Assembly: GCF_004353505.1 (NCBI RefSeq)
Contig: NZ_SMNQ01000030.1
Coordinates: 1-55,005, forward strand
Length of the DNA stretch: 55,005 nucleotides
DNA from: Streptomyces sp. WAC05374
GTDB taxonomy: Bacteria; Actinomycetota; Actinomycetes; Streptomycetales; Streptomycetaceae
Direction of reading: 5' to 3'
Positions 52,301 to 55,005 of the stretch are shown piece after piece. Position 1 is the first letter of the stretch; every line of letters starts with the position of its first letter. Under the pieces are notes generated by a model. The model was not told where the DNA came from. It saw nothing but the letters and a program-made list of their open reading frames with translations, and ran no database searches. Both the position numbers and the translations under genes were made by a program.

Positions 52301-52398
52301 GAACGGACGAATTCACCGAGTTCCTGGAGCTTGGCCATGACGACCTTGCTCTCCACACCGAACTCCTTGGCGAGTTCGTATACCCGGACCTTAGCCAC
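49336..52398 (-). CDS. infB: Translation initiation factor IF-2
   Basis: A 1020-aa GTPase that brings initiator tRNA to the 30S subunit. An N-terminal IF2_N helix bundle (KVRVYELAKEFGVESKVVMAKLQELGEFV) is followed by a long Pro/Gly/Ala/Arg-rich region (about residues 55-390), typical of actinobacterial IF-2. A second IF2_N-like segment comes before the G domain, which has VTVMGHVDHGKTRLLD, FIDTPGHEAFTAM and VAVNKIDVEGAD. Domains II-IV follow. The GTG start has AAAGGAG 6 nt upstream, and both lie in the loop of a hairpin (52382-52420). Confidence 0.97.
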   Translation of the reverse strand: MAKVRVYELAKEFGVESKVVMAKLQELGEFVRSASSTIEAPVVRKLTDALQGPGTAGKSAAKPGAPRKAAPAKPSPAPSPAQAARPAAPKPGAPAPKPAAAEKPAVAEKPATPAPGPRPTPGPKPAAAPKPAPASPAPANPEFTAPPSAPAAGPRPGATPGPRPAGRPGQGERGQGGARPGAPRPGGERQAPRPGAPRPAGPRPGNNPFTSGGSTGMARPQAPRPGGAPRPGGPGAPGGPRPQGAGQGGPRPQAGPGGPRPTPGGMPRPQAPRPGGGPAGNRPNPGMMPQRPAAGPRPGGGPGGGRGPAGGGRPGGAGGGRPGFAGRPAGPGGGGGGFAGRPGGGGGGGRPGGPGGGGGGFGGRPGFGGRPGGPGGRGGTQGAFGRPGGPARRGRKSKRQRRQEYEAMQAPSVGGVMLPRGNGETVRLSRGASLTDFAEKINANPASLVAVMMNLGEMVTATQSVSDETLQLLGDEMNYQVQIVSPEEEDRELLESFDLEWGEDEGGEENLESRPPVVTVMGHVDHGKTRLLDAIRKTNVVAGEAGGITQHIGAYQVATEVNGEDRKITFIDTPGHEAFTAMRARGAKSTDIAILVVAANDGVMPQTIEALNHAKAADVPIVVAVNKIDVEGADPVKVRGQLTEYGLVAEEYGGDTMFVDISAKQGLHIDELLEAVILTADASLDLRANPEQDAQGIAIEAHLDKGRGAVATVLVQRGTLRVGDTMVAGDAYGRVRAMLDDKGENVEEAGPSTPVLVLGLTNVPGAGDNFLVVDEDRTARQIAEKRAARERNAAFAKRVRRVSLEDLDKVLKAGEIQQLNLIIKGDASGSVEALESSLLQLDVGEEVDIRVLHRGVGAVTESDIDLAMGSDAIVIGFNVRAAGRAAQMAEREGVDVRYYSVIYQAIEEIEAALKGMLKPEYEEVELGTAEIREVFRSSKLGNIAGVLIRSGEVKRNTKARLIRDGKVIAENLNIEGLRRFKDDVTEIREGFEGGINLGNFNDIKIDDVIATYEMREKPRG

Positions 52399-52420
52399 TT
52401 CGCTCCTTTTAGGTCCGGGT
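52382..52420 (-). promoter_or_regulatory. Hairpin enclosing the infB ribosome-binding site and start codon
   Basis: Perfect 10-bp arms (AGGTCCGGGT/ACCCGGACCT; 52382-52391 and 52411-52420) with a 19-nt loop that contains AAAGGAG and the GTG start. The downstream arm is codons 3-6 of infB. It may control initiation; this is seen in sequence but untested. Confidence 0.55.
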
Positions 52421-52447
52421 TACCGCCGGACCGTCGCTACTTCATGG

Positions 52448-52480
52448 GCGTACTCATCGCGTACTCATCGAGTGCTCATC
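52448..52480. repeat. Three tandem 11-bp repeats in the infB leader
   Basis: GCGTACTCATC occurs twice in a row (52448-52458, 52459-52469), followed by the variant GAGTGCTCATC (52470-52480). They lie about 50 nt upstream of the infB start. Confidence 0.75.
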
Positions 52481-52546
52481 GCAATCTCGACCTACTTCCA
52501 ACTCGCGAGGTACCTGACCGCACGGGGTTCCGTGCCGTACTTCTTC

Positions 52547-52825
52547 TTACGGTGCCGACTGCTCGACGTACTGGCGGACGCCCGCGGTGTCGAGCGGCCC
52601 CGGGACCCGGAAGGCCCTCGGGAACGCCCGGCGGCGGACCGCCAGGTCGAGACAGACCAAGGCGGGATGCACATAAGCACCCCGGCCGGGCAGCGTACCG
52701 CGTGGATCGGGGGCGCAGTCGCCCTTGATCACCACGATGCGCAGCAGATCGCGCTTGGCCGCTCGCTCCCGGCATCCCACACAGGTTCGCTCAGGGCAGG
52801 CGCGGGTGTGCGTCCGGCCAGACAC
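52547..52825 (-). CDS. ylxR: YlxR family (DUF448) RNA-binding protein
   Basis: A 92-aa protein with family signature RTCVGCRERAAKRDLLRIV (about residues 13-31) and GRGAYVHPALVCLDLAVRRRAF (about 48-69). In other bacteria YlxR is a nucleoid- or RNase P-associated regulator encoded between nusA and infB, as here. It starts with GTG at 52825. The 227-bp gap to nusA is extremely GC-rich, with overlapping inverted repeats (for example GCGGGGCC at 52980 with GGCCCCGC at 53022). Confidence 0.93.
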   Translation of the reverse strand: MSGRTHTRACPERTCVGCRERAAKRDLLRIVVIKGDCAPDPRGTLPGRGAYVHPALVCLDLAVRRRAFPRAFRVPGPLDTAGVRQYVEQSAP

Positions 52826-53052
52826 GGTTAAGTCTACCTCCCCGCACCGACCTCACCCCTTTGGGGCAAGAATCGAACGGTTGTTGTCGTGATCTCGCCA
52901 TAGCAGAACGTGACCATGGCGAGTTCTATTCCCCGTCGCGGGCCACGGCACCGCCTCCGGCACCGGTTTCCGCACCGTTGCGGGGCCGTCCCGGGCCGTC
53001 CCGGGCCGGACGGGGCCGCAGGGCCCCGCCCGGGCGGCCGGGCGGGCCGGCG

Positions 53053-54057
53053 TCAGCCCTCGCGCTCGGCGGGCTGCTGCTGCTCCGTGTCCGGACGGAT
53101 GTCGATACGCCATCCGGTGAGCCGCGCGGCCAGACGGGCGTTCTGCCCCTCCTTGCCGATCGCCAGCGAGAGCTGGTAGTCCGGCACGGTGACACGGGCG
53201 GACCGGGCGGCCAGGTCGACGACCTCCACCTTGGAGACGCGGGCCGGGGACAGGGCGTTCGCCACCATCTCGGCCGGGTCGTCCGACCAGTCCACGATGT
53301 CGATCTTCTCGCCGTGCAGCTCGGCCATGACATTGCGCACACGGCTGCCCATCGGGCCGATGCAGGCGCCCTTGGCGTTCAGACCCGAACGGGTGGACCG
53401 CACCGCGATCTTGGTCCGGTGGCCGGCCTCGCGGGCGATCGCGGCGATCTCGACCGAGCCGTCGGCGATCTCCGGGACCTCCAGCGCGAAGAGCTTCTTC
53501 ACCAGATTGGGGTGGGTGCGCGACAGGGTCACGGACGGACCGCGCACGCCCTTGGCCACGCGGACCACGTAGGTCCGCAGGCGCAGGCCGTGCGTGTAGT
53601 CCTCGCCCGGCACCTGCTCCTGCACCGGCAGGATCGCTTCGAGCTTGTCGTCCAGCTTGACCAGGACGTTCTTGGGGTCCTTGCCCTGCTGCACCATGCC
53701 GGCGACGATGTCGCCCTCGCGGCGGGCGTACTCGCCGAAGGTGACGTCGTTCTCGGCGTCCCGCAGCCGCTGCTGGATGACCTGGCGGGCGGTGCTCGCC
53801 GCGATGCGGCCGAAGTCCGACGGCGTGTCGTCGAACTCCTTGGGCTCCTGCCCCTCCTCCAGGTCGGCCGGGTCCTCCTTCGCCCACACCGTCACGTGGC
53901 CGGTCTGCCGGTCCAGCACGACACGGGCGTGACGACGGGCTCCCTCGGTGCGGTGGTAGGCGATGAGGAGGGCCGACTCGATCGCCTCGACCAGCAGGTC
54001 GAAGGGAATCTCCTTCTCCTGTGCCAAGCCCCTCAGGAGCTTCACGTCGATGTCCAC
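53053..54057 (-). CDS. nusA: Transcription termination/antitermination factor NusA
   Basis: A 334-aa protein that binds RNA polymerase and nascent RNA and acts in pausing, termination and rRNA antitermination. The N-terminal domain is MDIDVKLLRGLAQEKEIPFDLLVEAIESALLIAYHR. An S1 domain, about 110-180, follows, then two KH domains with LSRTHPNLVKKLFALEVPEIADG, GACIGPMGSRVRNVMAELHGEKIDIV and LAIGKEGQNARLAARLTGWRIDI. Length is normal for actinobacterial NusA without C-terminal repeats. It begins 2 bp after the rimP stop. Confidence 0.97.
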   Translation of the reverse strand: MDIDVKLLRGLAQEKEIPFDLLVEAIESALLIAYHRTEGARRHARVVLDRQTGHVTVWAKEDPADLEEGQEPKEFDDTPSDFGRIAASTARQVIQQRLRDAENDVTFGEYARREGDIVAGMVQQGKDPKNVLVKLDDKLEAILPVQEQVPGEDYTHGLRLRTYVVRVAKGVRGPSVTLSRTHPNLVKKLFALEVPEIADGSVEIAAIAREAGHRTKIAVRSTRSGLNAKGACIGPMGSRVRNVMAELHGEKIDIVDWSDDPAEMVANALSPARVSKVEVVDLAARSARVTVPDYQLSLAIGKEGQNARLAARLTGWRIDIRPDTEQQQPAEREG

Positions 54058-54059
54058 GG

Positions 54060-54557
54060 CTACGCCTCCTCTTCCTTCTTGTCCTTGCGGTTGAACTCGA
54101 TCTCCACGCGCGCCTTCGCGATGTCCCCGAACGTCACGCGGCGGGCGGTGGGCTTGCGCCCCTTCACGCCCGGCACCTCGAGATCGAGGCCCTCGTCGTC
54201 CACGGAGAGGATGCGGGCCACCAGGTCGCCGGCCTCGTGGAGCTGGAACTTCACCAGGCGGCCGGTGGCGCGTACGTAGTGGCGGTGCTCGGTCAGCGGG
54301 CGGTCCGCGCCCGGCGAGCTGACTTCGAGGACGTACTCCTCGTCGCCCATCGCGTCCGTCTCGTCGAGCTTGTCGGAGATGGCGCGGCTCAGCTCGGCAC
54401 AGGCGTCGAGTTCCACGCCCTCGTCCGAGTCGACGATGATCCTCAGCATCCGCCGCCGGCCCGCCCGGGACACCTCGATCTCCTCGAGGTCCAGGTCCTT
54501 GGCGCTGACCAGCGGTTCCAGCAGCCCGCGCAGCCTTTCGCTCTGGGTGGTGCTCAT
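54060..54557 (-). CDS. rimP: Ribosome maturation factor RimP
   Basis: A 165-aa factor for 30S assembly. Features are LRIIVDSDEGVELDACAELSRAISDKLDE and YVLEVSSPGADRPLTEHRHYVRATGRLVKF. A charged C-terminal tail (FNRKDKKEEEA) follows. First gene of the leftward rimP-nusA-ylxR-infB-ylxP-rbfA-truB cluster. The 152 bp to the divergent gene at 54710 should hold both promoters. Confidence 0.95.
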   Translation of the reverse strand: MSTTQSERLRGLLEPLVSAKDLDLEEIEVSRAGRRRMLRIIVDSDEGVELDACAELSRAISDKLDETDAMGDEEYVLEVSSPGADRPLTEHRHYVRATGRLVKFQLHEAGDLVARILSVDDEGLDLEVPGVKGRKPTARRVTFGDIAKARVEIEFNRKDKKEEEA

Positions 54558-54709
54558 CCGGGTGACTCCTCGGCCGCGTGTGCTGTTGTGGGATCGTCGC
54601 GTGTCAGATCAAAGGGTATCCGGTCGCGGGGGGTGTTGCCGTCCACCTCGCGACGAGCCGCGGGTACGCTCGCCTGCGGTGATCTTGGGCCGGGTGGAGG
54701 GAGTGACGC

Positions 54710-55005
54710 GTGGGGCGTACGGGAACGACACGCAGACGCGCGCTCCTGGCCACCGGCGCGGTGGCCGCGGCCGGTGCGCTGGGCGCGTGCACGCAGGACG
54801 GCCCGGGCGGTACGGGGGCGGTGCCGGCGGCCGAGCGCGCGGCGCGCGCCGAGGCGGCCCTGCGGCGCCGGTCGGCCGCGACGAGCGCGGCGCTGCTGGC
54901 CCGGTACGACCGGGTGCTCGCCGCGCACCCGTCGCTGACCGCCCGGCTGGCCCCCCTGCGCGCGGCGGTGGCGGCCCACGTCGCCGCCCTGGGGCCGGCG
55001 GGCGC
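54710..55005 (+). CDS. Lipoprotein with Tat-like signal, partial (cut by window end)
   Basis: An open frame of at least 98 codons runs off the right edge. It starts with GTG at 54710, with GGAGGGA about 8 nt upstream. The N-terminus has a twin-arginine-like TTRRRALLATGAVAAAGALG ending in a Cys (lipobox LGAC), then helical Arg/Ala/Leu-rich sequence (ALLARYDRVLAAHP, LRAAVAAHVAAL). From memory, in Streptomyces this position, divergent from rimP, is held by a ferritin-like-domain (DUF4439) lipoprotein; the visible helices fit that but do not prove it. Confidence 0.72.
   Translation, partial: MGRTGTTRRRALLATGAVAAAGALGACTQDGPGGTGAVPAAERAARAEAALRRRSAATSAALLARYDRVLAAHPSLTARLAPLRAAVAAHVAALGPAG

Overview
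The window is high-GC actinobacterial chromosome, almost certainly Streptomyces. The evidence is strong third-position G/C bias with long mirror-image open frames, GTG/TTG starts, the order rimP-nusA-ylxR-infB-ylxP-rbfA-truB-ribF, rpsO-pnp-M16 peptidase-dapB, dapA-rnj-(rRNA leader), and a Streptomyces-type ESX (type VII secretion, T7SS) locus with two mycosins. I see no insertion sequence, prophage, CRISPR array or tRNA. All identifications come from reading motifs; no database search was run.

Left part (1-10524): bases 1-300 look like the promoter and leader of an rRNA operon transcribed leftward out of the window. Then, mostly leftward, come RNase J, DapA, ThyX, a small membrane protein and a PH-like membrane protein (both rightward), a TPR-like membrane protein, DapB, an M16 zinc peptidase, PNPase and ribosomal protein S15. 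This is RNA turnover, lysine/diaminopimelate synthesis and dTMP synthesis.

Centre (10801-36490): a complete ESX/T7SS locus. Core genes are eccD (left), eccC (right, three ATPase domains in one chain), eccB and mycP (left), and eccE plus a coupled unknown gene (right). A leftward substrate operon encodes a helical protein, a WXG/proline-glycine-rich EspB-like protein, a second mycosin, and two WXG100 proteins. At the far end is an EspI-like MinD/ParA ATPase. Between eccC and the substrate operon lie two tandem, translationally coupled three-gene cassettes. Each encodes a small protein starting MAWDEWEQLKASAAEK, a large multidomain protein, and a lipoprotein. The large protein is an alpha/beta-hydrolase in the first cassette and a WXG-plus-glycine-zipper protein in the second. 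I read these as candidate T7SS partner/effector/immunity-or-accessory cassettes. They are the most interesting content of the window.

Right part (36661-55005): a five-gene oligopeptide-type ABC importer whose binding protein carries a C-terminal membrane anchor. It is followed by a convergent intergenic region with a dispersed-type palindrome, and then the leftward translation/ribosome-assembly cluster ribF, a 1214-aa degenerate-protease/P-loop NTPase/helical-repeat protein, truB, rbfA, a DUF503 (YlxP) gene, infB, ylxR, nusA and rimP. At the right edge a divergent lipoprotein gene is cut by the window end.

Regulatory structures seen directly include several strong terminator hairpins, a 14-bp hairpin abutting the RNase J ribosome-binding site, a 10-bp hairpin that puts the infB ribosome-binding site and start codon in its loop, similar promoter/palindrome/leader sequences before both T7SS cassettes, and a TTA (bldA-type) codon at codon 9 of the second cassette.
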